DNA of 64,000 nt from the NCBI GenBank assembly GCA_001414485.1, contig LLEY01000213.1, positions 27,143-91,142 on the forward strand, in the 5' to 3' direction. Both the position numbers and the translations under genes were made by a program. Under the pieces are notes generated by a model. It was not told where the DNA came from, ran no database searches, and saw nothing but the letters and a program-made list of their open reading frames with translations. Each line of letters begins with the position of its first letter. Positions within the stretch are counted from its first letter, which is position 1. Below are positions 11,710-23,469 of this stretch, piece by piece. This DNA comes from Calycina herbarum (Eukaryota > Ascomycota > Leotiomycetes > Helotiales > Pezizellaceae).

Positions 11710-13536
11710 ACGTATTTCCCAGGTAAGCCGATCACCCGGGTAAGCCGATTACTAAAACGCGATAATACTACAACTTTAAATATATTATAACAACACTATT
11801 AAAAAACCTCTAGCTACTTATATTAATCGATTCCTAAGGTGCCTCGTATATACGAGTATTATATCTAACCTAATTATATAAACTACAACGTCGCCGCTTG
11901 CCTTCTAAGCGCTAGCGCTATATATTATTACTACTCTCTTCTTACTAAGTTTAAATACTTTAAACAATTTCCTTACCTTTCTTAACTATAAGACTTCTAC
12001 CTTAGTAAATACGCCTCTTTCGCTTTCTCTCCCTTCTCTTTTTAAGCTGATTTGCCTCTTATAGTATCTTAATTTCAGCTCTTATAAGAGTAGCTCTATA
12101 TATTATAATTTAAGCTCCCTTAGTAAGCCGATTAAATGCCTCGTTGATTAATATTAGAGAGCTATCTTAGTATCGTATAATAGAGTTTTTAAGATATATA
12201 GTCTAGAATCCAAGCTCTATTACATTTTATAGCGTCTTTAGAGTCTAGTTTAACTTGTTTATAGAGGGTGGAGTTAGTGTCTTTAGCCTTAGATTAAGGT
12301 GAGAAAGCACGTTCTTAGGATTATATAGAACTAAGCTAGTTGCTTAGAATCCACTCTTAATATTCTACTCTATAAATATAGCTTTAAATGCCTCTTTAAA
12401 TATAAGAAGGAACTTAAGCTTAGTAATATACTAGATTCTAACTCGAACGAGATTCTTAATCTACTTACTATATAATATCTTTAGAAGGCTAAAACAGCCA
12501 ACGTTAAGAGGCTAAAGAATATAAGATAAGTGTAGTAGTATATAGAGAGTAATAATATTATTATCTTAATAGTATTACTAAAATTAAACTGAAATATATA
12601 ACTCGTAGCTATTAAGAATAAGGAGTCTATATCGCTTAACTATATAACCTTTTATATATTTATTAAAGTACTAAATCTACTTAAATCTAATCTCGTTTAT
12701 CGTCTATCTATTCTTACTTAGCGTAATTACCTAATCTTATAGGAGACCTAACTCCTCGTACTAAGCTAAGAGGTAGTACTATCCCTTGAAAATAATAAAC
12801 AGAGGAAGTGCCTAACTATATAAGTTTATACCCTATATAATCGAAACCTACTCTCTATTTCCTAGCTAAGCAGTCTTTAGACGATTCCTTAACTCTAAGC
12901 TTATAATAACTTTAGTAGTTATAATAACCCTTATAAGAAACCTAGCTTCGTCGAAGTTATATATATCCTCCTCTATAACTCTATATTTAGTAATTATATT
13001 TCGTATAAGCCTAAACTAGTCTCTAAGAACTATAGGGTCTTCGTACTAAGCTCTTTTATAATCGTACTTACGGCTAAATTTCGTTTTAATCTCTATATAG
13101 TGTTTAATAAAGGTAGAAGTCTAATTCTTACCTACTAGAGGCGCGTCGCGTTTAGAGAGAAGAAGATCTACTATTTCTCGAACAGCTACTAGCCGAGGTA
13201 GGAATCTACACGAGTCTAGGTCGAGAATATATTATATAATAGCTCGCTCTTCTTCAGAGGTAAGTCTTTAAGCATTAGAAGGAGTATTACGTCGCGAAGG
13301 GATTCCGTGTATTCGATTATAGAGGGTTATATAAGGCACGTCGTAGACTTTAACATAAGCTCGTATACTCTTAAAATAACCTAAATTAAAGGCTTAGACA
13401 GCTAAAAGAATACGACCCTCTTTATTAGAGGGTTAGGCTTGATTAAGTAGTAGCATTTTAATTTTAAGTTAAGTGTCGCGTTTTAGTGTTTTAGTAATCG
13501 GCTTACCTAGGTAATCGGCTCACCCGGGAAATACGT
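11710..13536 (-). mobile_element. Pogo-type DNA transposon B, copy 1 (1827 bp)
   Basis: Ends ACGTATTTCCC / GGGAAATACGT, flanked by TA at 11708-11709 and 13537-13538. Each end has tandem GGTAAGCCGAT iterons. The empty site is visible in the second family-1 copy near 20266, where the flanking sequences run on without interruption. The minus strand (about 13430 to 11775) carries the same degenerate transposase as copy 2 at 32360-34186, and the two elements have exactly the same length in opposite orientations. Confidence 0.93.
11775..13430 (-). pseudogene. Degenerate pogo/Tan1-type transposase of element B copy 1
   Basis: Reverse-strand counterpart of the transposase described for 32460-34120. 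It is interrupted by many TAA/TAG codons. The order is the same: N-terminal HTH, CENP-B-like DNA-binding part, DDE core with NFDEARF, and C-terminal basic tail. Coordinates are derived by mirroring copy 2 onto copy 1. Confidence 0.7.
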
Positions 13537-15188
13537 TATAAGTTCTTCTAGTTATATAACTAAAGCTTCTACTTTAAGAGGTAATAACTCTTCTTTAATT
13601 TAATCTTATAATTCTATAGACGATATTCTAGTAAGGCTTATAAGTCTTCTAGGTTTTTAAACAACGCTTTAAATTCTCTATACTATATAGGTATTTTATT
13701 ATTAGCTTTCTTACTAACCTGTAAAAGACTCTAGGCTAGGTGTTCTAGCGTATTAGAAGAGGTAACGCTAATCTCGTTCTAGCTTTATAGTTAAAAATAC
13801 AAACCTATGTATTTATATTAACTAAAGGTTACTATCTAAGCCTTCTAATTAATATTTAGATTATATTCTTAAATCTATAGTATACTAAGTATTACTTTCT
13901 TACTTTCTATTTTAATAATATTAAATTATATATTTAAATAGTATTCTTTGATATTAACTTTTATTAGAATAGTTTACTAGTTAATAATTCTATTCTAGTA
14001 TATAACGTCTATTCTATTAACTACCCCTAGGCGGTATAGCCTTATACTATTAATTAGAACGTTTAGCTTCTTTAAAGCTATCGAGGAAAGGAAATTACCT
14101 ATTACTCTAGAGTTAATTATAACTTAGAGTTCCTTTTCTTATATTTTTATAGTTATAATTAACTAATTTTCTCTAAAGATAGCGTTTAATTCTTTTTTTA
14201 TAAAGTATACTTTAAATCTTCGCCTATCTCTATCTTTCTAACTAGATTTTAGAAAGAAGATTACTTTCTCTAAATCTATAAAAGCTACTTTATATATTAA
14301 TCTATATTCTATAGTTCGTTCTAGTTCTAGTAGAGTTTTAATAAATCGTTTTTCTATAGACTAGTTAGATATAGCGCTTAGATAGTAAAGTTCTCTTTAT
14401 ACTATCTCTATTTCTTATTTAATATTATATTCGTTTATTTCCTAAAAGATTATACTAAATAACCTTCTAGTTCTAGGTTCTCGGAATATTACTCTAATAT
14501 TACTAACTAATACAACTACGGTATATTAACCTTCTATTTCTAGTATCGTTCTCTTAGTATTAGATAACATGTCTAAGAAACTAGGTTTCAGTTGTCTTAT
14601 AAAATCTCTAGAACCCTGCTATTACTATAAGCTAGTTTCCTTCTAAAGGTCTATAACTATCTATATATCTTCTATTATAAGCTAGCTAGATATTTTAATC
14701 TATTTCTAACTATGTTTAGATTCTTTAAACTTAATAGTTTCTTAGCTTATAACTAGGCTAACTATAGTTATTATATTAGAATTATTCCTAGTAATAGTAT
14801 ATATTATTAAGAGAGTAGGTTTAATACTCTAAGTAATATAAGAGTTCTAGAAGTTAGGCTTCTAGTTGTCTATATATATCTATTAATTCTCTTATTTAAA
14901 TATTCTAGTAAAAGCCTAAGTTTCTCTAACTTCGGGACCTATATCTTTAACTTCCTCTTCTACTCTAGAAGATAAGTCTAATAATTCTAAAGAATTAGTC
15001 GATAGTAGTAATTTATACTCTACTTAAAGTAGTAGTTTATATTCTATTTCTAACTGTATATTATAATATTCTTTAAGAAGTAGATTCTTATTATTATTAG
15101 TATTTTATATCTTACTAACTTATAACTCGATTTCTTCGTTATATTTAATCTATATACTATATTCTCTAGCTTTAAGCTTAGCGTCTAT

Positions 15189-15259
15189 TATAATAGAACT
15201 ATTAGAAATTAATCGGAATTAGAATTACCGAGTCTACGTACTAAATAGAATACGATATA
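15189..15259 (+). repeat. 5' LTR of family 2, first part
   Basis: 71 bp starting TATAATAGAACTATTAG, matching the start of the LTR at 37212. Its last 16 bp (15244-15259) are the left target duplication of the LINE. Confidence 0.88.
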
Positions 15260-16506
15260 AGTTTAATATAAAAAAAAATTAAAAAAAAACTTCGAATTAT
15301 ACAAAGTGATCTCAAAAGCCTCGAAATACATTTAGACGACTGTTAGACGGTCTAGAAAGAGAATAAAGCACTCTACGATTATGTCGAGTAATCGTAGCAG
15401 TGGTAGTAGTAGGATAGAGAGCTTATAAGAAGCTCTTACTCCTCTCTCCGACGCGCTAACAACTAACAGCGAAGGTAGAACAACGAACGAGGAAGAGCAG
15501 AGTAAGAGAGGACAGAGGGGAGTATCGGAATACACAGACGCGATAAAGAAGGGCCTAATCTAAGTAATACTTAACTTAGTAATAGAGGAAAGAGGTATTA
15601 AGGTAATTATCGAGGTAGCGGGAAAGGTACTCGAGTATAGAAGAGCTAGGAAAGGAGGAGACGAAATAATAATAAGGGGTATTCTATAAGAGGAGCTCGC
15701 GATCGTAGTAAAGAAGATAAGAGGTATAAAGGAACGAACCTTAACGTGGGTAGAGAGGGTTAGGGCTAGAGGGTTATAGAGAGAGGTAGGAACTATACTA
15801 TAAAGGGAATATATTATACTAGCTAAATATATAAAGGAGATCACGGTCTAGGTTATAGGGATAGACGAAGGGAAGGATAAGCTATTACTAAAGGAGGTAA
15901 TAAAGGCTGTGAATATAGAAGGATATAGAGTAGGAGTAATTATAGCGAGGAAGCTTTAAAGCAGGGATATTATTATATAGTTTAAAGAGGAGAAATAAGT
16001 AGTATATATATAGGATAATAGCTAAGTAAAGAAGGTATTCGGACAAGGGGCAGTAGTAGTAGTAAGAACGCTCGTAGTATTAGTAAAGAGAGTCTCGGCA
16101 GATATACTCGAGAGAGGAATAGCGGGTATACTATAGAGTATCTTATAAGCCTCTAGTATAAGAGTACTAAAGATTATATAATAAGAGAGTAAGTATAGAG
16201 AACGCCAGGGTTAGAAGGGGCTAGCTCTTCGGAACTATATTCTAGAGGTAGTAATAATAGAAGAAGTAAGAAGACTATGTTTAAGAGAGATACTATAGGA
16301 GGTATAATACTTTATATATAAGAGATACACGGCAGAAGCAGTAGCTTAGAGGTACTTTAAGTACTAGAAGTAGGGGTATATAACACGCTTCTATAAATAA
16401 GAGAAGAGGTACGCCTAGTATACGTGTAAGAAGTACGAAGGGGGTAAAGAGGAGTGCCCTAGTAAAAAGGATCCAAAGAAGCACCTAGCGAAATATAGGA
16501 ATTATA

Positions 16507-16933
16507 TATAACGAAACTCAAACGAACTAAACAAAGATAACTAAGTCTCGAAGGTTAGTATATAGTAAGAAGTATAAATACGCCGGGTTGTTTACTTAGA
16601 AGTAAACTTATTACTTATATTAAAGATATTAAATAAGATAATAAGATTAATAACTAAAGTTAAGTACGAAGCTCCTATCTAATAGCAGACGTGCTAGTCT
16701 TATATAGAACCTTCGTTCCTCTAGGCAGCTAATTCGCTCGTCGAGCTAGTAATCTAACGAGCTGGTTCGCCTAGCGATCTAGCGGTCTATTACGTAATTA
16801 ATATAATAAAATCCTTGGATCGCTTAGCTAACCTAACTAATCCTTATCTACTTATAAGGGTATTCCGATAGTACTTAACCTATTAGAACGCTGCTTAGTC
16901 TTTACTTATTACGTATATACGTGATTTATAATA
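16507..16933 (-). repeat. LTR (3' LTR in element orientation), family 1 copy 2
   Basis: Direct repeat of 22678-23104; differences are mostly C/T and G/A, this copy being the more AT-rich. Common words include GTTTACTTAGAAGT and GACGTGCTAGTCTTATATAG. Confidence 0.93.
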
Positions 16934-17079
16934 CTATCCCCTTCTTAGCTTAGCGTGTCCCTACGCTTAAGTATAACCTAAGAAATATCGTTAGAAGGCT
17001 AGTAGCCTTCTTCCCTTTTTACTATACTACCTAATTATTTAATAAAACGTACTAAGTATATTACTTTTAGAAAAGAAAT

Positions 17080-17575
17080 TAACTTATTTAGAATAAAAAT
17101 AGTACTCTATATCTAATATTTAAAAGCTGGTTTTATAAATAAATATATTACCTCTTAAGATAAAAGTCTAAATCGCTATAGTTGTTATATAAAGAACGGC
17201 AAGACTTATAACGTTTATAAGGTAAACCGTATACTAACTATTCGAGATTAGGAGTCCGTAGATGCTTAGATCTAACGACTAAAGGACGAGGCCGATAAGG
17301 CTATAGCAAAAGTCCTCTAGGTTAATAAGTAGAAGAAGCTACTTTACGCCTAGAAGTAGAGAATGATAGTAGCTAGTCTTAACTCTCTTAAAGAGCTAGA
17401 TACTGCTAAAGAATTAGAAAGAAAAGAAAAGGAGAAGGAGGAAGAAAAGAAGCAGATAGAAGAAGAGGCTGCTAGGCTAGCCGCCCTTCCTACGCCCGAC
17501 GTTTCCGACCCTGCTCTCGCTCTAGGCCTCGACCTAGCCTTTCTTACGTTCTTTCCTACTAACTACGCGATGTAG
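17080..17575 (+). pseudogene. Antisense open frame inside family 1, next to the 3' LTR
   Basis: Coding runs on the plus strand, opposite to this element's gag-pol. The part from 17363 is still fully open (70 aa) and strikingly GC-richer than its surroundings. Upstream the same frame continues with only TAA/TAG at Gln-like positions (KNGKTYNVYKVNR, then RLKDEADKAIAKVLQVNKQ). The product is a charged coiled coil (LKELDTAKELERKEKEKEEE) followed by an Ala/Pro tail. It sits between the pol end and the 3' LTR. Function unknown; a captured gene or an accessory antisense ORF are both possible. Confidence 0.6.
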
Positions 17576-17639
17576 GTAGACTTAGGTTTCGATAGTAGAA
17601 CTTCTAAAGTTCCTCCGAGTACTAGCTAATGTTTTTTCT

Positions 17640-20600
17640 AGGTTCCTAAGTGTTTTCTAAATATAGGTAATCTAACTATTTTATTAAATATCTAACCTAT
17701 CCTCTAATAAGTCTATAGTTAAGAATCTTCTTAACTTTATACTTAGTGTTTAAGTTTACTAGTTAAATTTTTATAAGTAGAGCTAGTAGTACTCCTAGTA
17801 GTACTAGTTTAAGTAGGGATATATAGAATACTAGGTAGATGTTTATTATCTTTAGTAATACTAATTTATAATTTAAAGGTCTCTTAACTTATTTAATTTT
17901 AAATAGTCTTAGTTTTTTATAATCTAGTTTATTACTTAGTCTTTTTATGTTAATGTTTTTCTATACTAAGTAGACTTTATTCTCCTCTTTTAGTATTAGC
18001 TCCTAACTACGTTGTTTATTATAGTAGTATATATTTCTTTCTACTATAAATTATAGGTCCTTTATAAGTTCCTTATATAGATTCTTAATTTTCGAGACCT
18101 AAACATAAGTAAGTTAGTTATTAATAGTTGTAGATAGTGATTCTTAATATATTATTAATTTATACCTAAAATTAGCGTAGAATAGCGTAATAAGTATTAT
18201 TTCTATTACTAAACTATTATAAGTAAACTATACTAAGGGTAGTAGTTCTACCTAGTTATCTTACTAATAGTTTATATAATAATAAAGGTATGTTTTAACT
18301 ACTTAATTTATCTGTTCGTTTCCTCTATTTATTTAAAGGTAAAAAGCTATAGAAAGCTTTCTTTTTATACTTAATCGTTTTATAAGAGCGATCTAAAATT
18401 TTAAAGTAAAGAGTTTATCTCTATCTAAGAGTATTTCTTTAAGTAATCTATATCTTAAGACTACTTCTCTAAGGAATATAAATACTAATTCCTTAGCTAT
18501 ACTTAACTCTATATATACTATTAGGATTATATATTTCGTAAGTTGTTCTATAATAACTAGTATTATATTATATTCGACTCCTATTATTAAATCTTTAGAT
18601 TTTAATAATTTAATAATAAAATCTATAGATATTGATTTCTAAGGTATCTATAGTATTAAAGTAGTGTTTATTTATCTATAAAGAGTATAGTAGGAAGCCT
18701 TATTCCTAGTATAAGTATTATATTCTACTATTACTTCCTTAACTATTATAGATAACTAATTAATATAGTAGTATTATCTTATTCTCTAGAGAGTTCTACG
18801 AATTCCTTAGTAACCGTAAGTAGGTATAGTATAGTATTCTTATATAAGCTCCTTTATATATAAGCTAGGAACCTATAACTTCCCTTTTATATATTAGTTA
18901 TAACCCTTATATATATCTTAAATCTTATCTATCTAGTTATTATTTATTACTATTATCTTATATATAGTAGGTACTAAGTCTCTATTCTTAAGAGTTTTTA
19001 AGATTATAATCTTCTTATACTTCTTATTTCCCTCGTATCCTAGTTTCTAGCTAAGAGTATTAGCTCAAGTATTCGACGTTCTCTTTATATATTAGATAAC
19101 GATATTAAATCCTTCTAATATCTCTAACTATCTAGCTAATTACCTTGTTATAAGTTCCTTAGTAGTTGTAAATGTTCTAAGGTTCTTATAGTTAGATAAA
19201 ACTATAACTAGGTATTTTACTAACTATAAATAAATTCTCTAGTATTCTAAAGCTAATACTATAGTAAGTAATTCCTTATTAAAGATACTATAGTTTTATT
19301 ATACTAGGTTAAATATCTTAGAATAATATATAATAAGTATAAGTTTTCCTTTATTATTTAGCTATAAGTAAACCATACCTACTACTATATCTAAGGCGTC
19401 TATTTTAATTATACTAAGCTTATCTATATTAAAATCGTATAAAATAGGTTTTTCTATAAACTTTGCTTTAATTTTCTAAAAAGCATCCTCTACTTATTTA
19501 TTCTATATAAACTTAATAGCTTTTTTAACTAGTTCTAATATTAGTTTAGTAATCTTTATATAGTCTTAAATAAACAGATAGTAAAAGTTTATAAATCTAA
19601 GGAAGGACTATATATCTTTTATATTCTCTAGTAACTTCTAGTTTAAGACGTTCTAGATCTTTACTAGATCTATTTCTATTTTCCTTAAACTAAATACCTA
19701 TTTTAGGAAAAGGGTTCGAGTTACTCTAAACTCGTATTTTAAGAGTTTTAACCGAGAGTTTACTCTTATAAGTTATTATAAAACTTCTTTAACGTGTTTC
19801 TTATATTCTTCTTCTTTTTCTAAGAAGATTAATATATTATCTAGGTAATAGATTACTATTACTCCTAGAAGATCTCCTAAAATATTATTATTTTATCTTT
19901 AATATATAGCTAGTATATTATAGAGTCTAAATAGCATAACTATATACTTATAAAGGCCCGATAGTAAGGCAAATACTATCTTCTATTTATCTCTAACTTT
20001 TATTTATATAAGTCTATAAGCGTTTTATTAATCTAGTTTCGTAAATCGTACTACTTTGCCTAACTTATCCTATAAGTACTAGCTAGGTAGTAGCGGATAA
20101 GCGTCCTTAACTATAGTATAATTTACTTCTTAGTAATTAATATATACTCTCTTATCTAGATCGTCTTTCTTCTTAATAATAAGTATATTTAAGGTAATTA
20201 GTAACTTAGACTTTCTAATATATCTCTTCTTAATACCTTCCTTTATATAACTTTCTATCCTCTATAGGCTTTTCTAGTTATATAACTAAAGCTTCTACTT
20301 TAAGAGGTAATAATCCTCTTTTAATTTAATCTTATAATCCTATAAGCAATGTTCTAGTAAGGCTTATAAGTCTTCTAGGTTTTTAAATAAAGCTTTAAAT
20401 TCTCTATACTATATAGGTATTTCGTTATTAGCTGTCCTACTAACCTATAGAGGACACTGGGCTAGGTGTCCTCGCGTTTTAGAAGAGGTGGCGCTAACCT
20501 TGTTCTAGCCTTATAGTTATAATTATAAACTTATATAATTATATTAACTAAAGGTTATTATTTAAGCCTTCTAATTAATATCTAGATTATGTTCTCTAAT

Positions 20601-22670
20601 TTATAGTATACTAAGTATCGCTTCTTTACTTTCTATTTTAATAATATCGAATTATATATCTAAGTAGTATAGCTTTATACTTTTAATTAGAATGTTTAGC
20701 TTCTTCTAAGCTACTAGGGAAAGAAAATTACTCGTTACTCCTAAATTAATTAAGACTTAGAGTTCCTTTTCTCTTATCTTTACTATTACTATAAGTTAAT
20801 TTTCTCTAGAGGTAGTGTTTAATTCTCTAATTATTAGTTAGTAGAGCTCTTTCTATACTAACTTTGTTTCTTAATCTATATTATATTTATTTATCTCTTA
20901 GAAGATTATACTAAATAATTTTTTATTTCTCGATTCTTAAAATATTACTCTAACTTTTCTAATTAAAGTAACTATAGTATATTAGCCTCCTATTTCTAGT
21001 ATAGCTTCCTTGTTATTAGGTAGTATACCTAAAAAACTAGGTTTAGAGCGTCCTATAAAGTTATTAAGACCCTACTATTACTATAAGCTAGTTTCTTTCT
21101 ATATATCTATAACTATTTAAATATCTCCTATCTTAGATATACTAGATAGCTTATTAGATACTACTTATTTTAGTCTAGGTTCTTTAAATTCGATGGTTTC
21201 TCTTCTAGTAATAAGGCTTACTAAAGTTATTCTGTCTTATTTATTCTAAACTATTTTATAAGTAGTTAAAATAGTAGAGTTAATTCCTTAAGTAGAATAT
21301 AGGCTCTAGAAATCAGGTTTCTAGTTTTCTATATATACCTATCTATTCTCTCTTTTAAAGGTTCTAATAAATGCCTATATTTCGTCTTATTTAGGCTTAT
21401 ATATTCCTAGATCTACTTTTAATAAGTTAGATATCGATTCTAACGACTCTAATAAACTTATTAATAGTAGTAATTTATATTTTACTTAAAAGAGCAATTT
21501 ATAATCTATTTCTAACTATGTATTATAATATTCTTTAAGTAATAGATCTCTATTATTATTAGTATCCTATACCTTACTAACTTATAACTTAATTCCTTCG
21601 TTTAGCTATAAGTATATAGCACCTACTGTTATATTTATAGCGTCTATCTTAATTTATATACTATAACCTCTAGCCTCGAGTTCTTTATCTATAAGTTTGA
21701 TTTTTTCTAGTAAAGCTACTTCTTTTTAGATAGTAGCGTTAGCTTATTTCCCTTTAGAGTCTTTCTTCTTACTATACTTATTTACTTTATAGCTAGGAAG
21801 ACTATAGTTATAATATAAGTTCTACTTATGTCAACGATTTTACTCTTTCTAGAATAGTCCTCCTTTCTAGGAGTTTTCTTTCTTAGATTCCTTCTCTAAA
21901 ACTTATGATTTCTAGGTAGTATCGATTTCTATAGAGTCTTTATAATCTTTTCGTCTACTCTTCTTATATTAGTAACTATAACTTCCTTTCTTCTCTAGAT
22001 TTCTTTTATAAATATAGTTATTAATCTTAATTACGTTATTCGTTAATTTATTTAACGTATTTAGAAAATCCTCTTATATAAGTTTATCTTTTACGTTATT
22101 CTTAAGCCTATAATAGAATTGTTTACGTAATACTTCGTTATTCTATCTTATCTATATAGAGTACTATTAAAATTATAAAGTATATTTAGTAGCTAAACCT
22201 TTTTACTTAAGTATATATAAAGCTCTAACTACCTTCTTTTTTATATTAACATTCTTAAAAGCCTAGTTGATTCTATCTCTAAACTCTTAAATATTTCTAA
22301 ACAAATCTCTTATCTTCTTAGACATTTAAAGAGAGACTTTTCCCTTAGCTGTTTTGTTTACTTAGTAGTCCTCTAGGTATAGTTCTAACTAGTTATAAGC
22401 TGCCCCTTTAAGACGGGTAGACAACTATATAACTTAATTAGTTTCGTTTCTAAACTAAGTATAATAAAAGTTTAAGTAGAGGGAAGCTTTTATTAAGAAC
22501 TTGGCTAGTTTCTTAGGTAAGCTATCGAATAGCTTTAGAATCAGGAGCTTCACTTCCTTATAGAGAGTAGTAACTAGTGTAACTGGTGGGTCCGTAGCTG
22601 GCTTTGGTAGAGTGGTTCTCAGAGTAGAAGAGGTTGCTGATATAGTAGCGATCTTTCTTCTAAGTAGGTG
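17640..22670 (-). pseudogene. Family 1 gag-pol, degenerate
   Basis: The minus strand carries, in order from 22670 down, a gag region with a decayed CCHC knuckle (about 21790-21830, CysxxCys codons changed to Tyr), protease, reverse transcriptase with the YLDDIL block near 19829-19860, RNase H and integrase towards 17700. It is dense with TAA/TAG stops. Colinearity with the outer copy supports the order. Domain limits are approximate. Confidence 0.7.
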
Positions 22671-22677
22671 CTTAAAG

Positions 22678-23104
22678 TATAACGAAACTTAAACAAACTA
22701 AACAAAGATAACTAAGTCTCGAAGGTTGGTATATAGTAAGAAGTATAAATGTACTAGGTTGTTTACTTAGAAGTGAACTCGTTACTTATATCAAAGATGT
22801 TAAATAAGATAATAAGATTAATAACTAAAGTTAAGTACGAAGCTCCTATCTAATAGCAGACGTGCTAGTCTTATATAGAACCTTCGTTCCTCTAAGCAGC
22901 TAACTCGCTCGTCGAGCTGGTGATCTAACGAGCTGGTTCGCCTAGCGATCTAGCGGTCCGTCACGTAATTAACATAATAAAATCCTTAGATCGCTTAGCT
23001 AACCTAACCGATCCTTATCTACTTATAAGGGTATTCCGATAGTACTTAACCTGTTAGGACGCCGCCTGGTCTTCACTTATTACGTGTACACGTGATTCGT
23101 GACA
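22678..23104 (-). repeat. LTR (5' LTR in element orientation), family 1 copy 2
   Basis: 427 bp, ends ACGTGATTCGTGACA, directly followed by the TTATA duplication. Less damaged than its partner, so it gives the best view of the ancestral LTR. Confidence 0.93.
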
Positions 23105-23469
23105 TTATAGAGGAGAATACCCGGTATTCGCAAAGGAGTGTTAAACAGGAGAACAGTATCGGAGGTAAGTAAGAGAACGATACCTAGATAGGCTAACCTT
23201 ATTTATAAATCTATAAAAGGCTTTAAAGGAAGGAGAGGTAGAGACACTCTATCTGTTCGCGTTTAGTTATAAAGAGAGCTTATAAGCTACGAGGAAGAGA
23301 CTAAGGCAAGGATCTGTACTAGGAAGGCTAACAGACATAAGTAAGGTAGGACTTATAAACAGAAGCAACCTTGCTTAGTTCCTTAAAAGGCTAGGAAGCT
23401 CTCTTAGCGTAATAGAGAACTAAGTAGAAGAAGACGAAGTAGAAGTAGGCTAAACACTACCTATAGGAC

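Larger units (their letters stand above)
16507..23104 (-). mobile_element. Ty3/gypsy retrotransposon, family 1 copy 2 (complete, 6598 bp)
   Basis: Two direct LTRs of identical length (16507-16933 and 22678-23104, 427 bp each) enclose a minus-oriented gag-pol. A perfect 5 bp duplication TTATA flanks it (16502-16506 and 23105-23109). It lies inside LINE ORF1. The LTR ends read TATAACG and TGACA or its RIP form, probably TGT...ACA originally. It is the same family as the outer element and shows that element's original uninterrupted order. Confidence 0.95.

Noticed and set aside
15332..16484. Hydrophobic minus-strand frames (63-94 aa) resembling membrane peptides
   Set aside because: They are the reverse complement of charged LINE ORF1 sequence; AT-rich antisense reads naturally give Leu/Ile/Phe runs.
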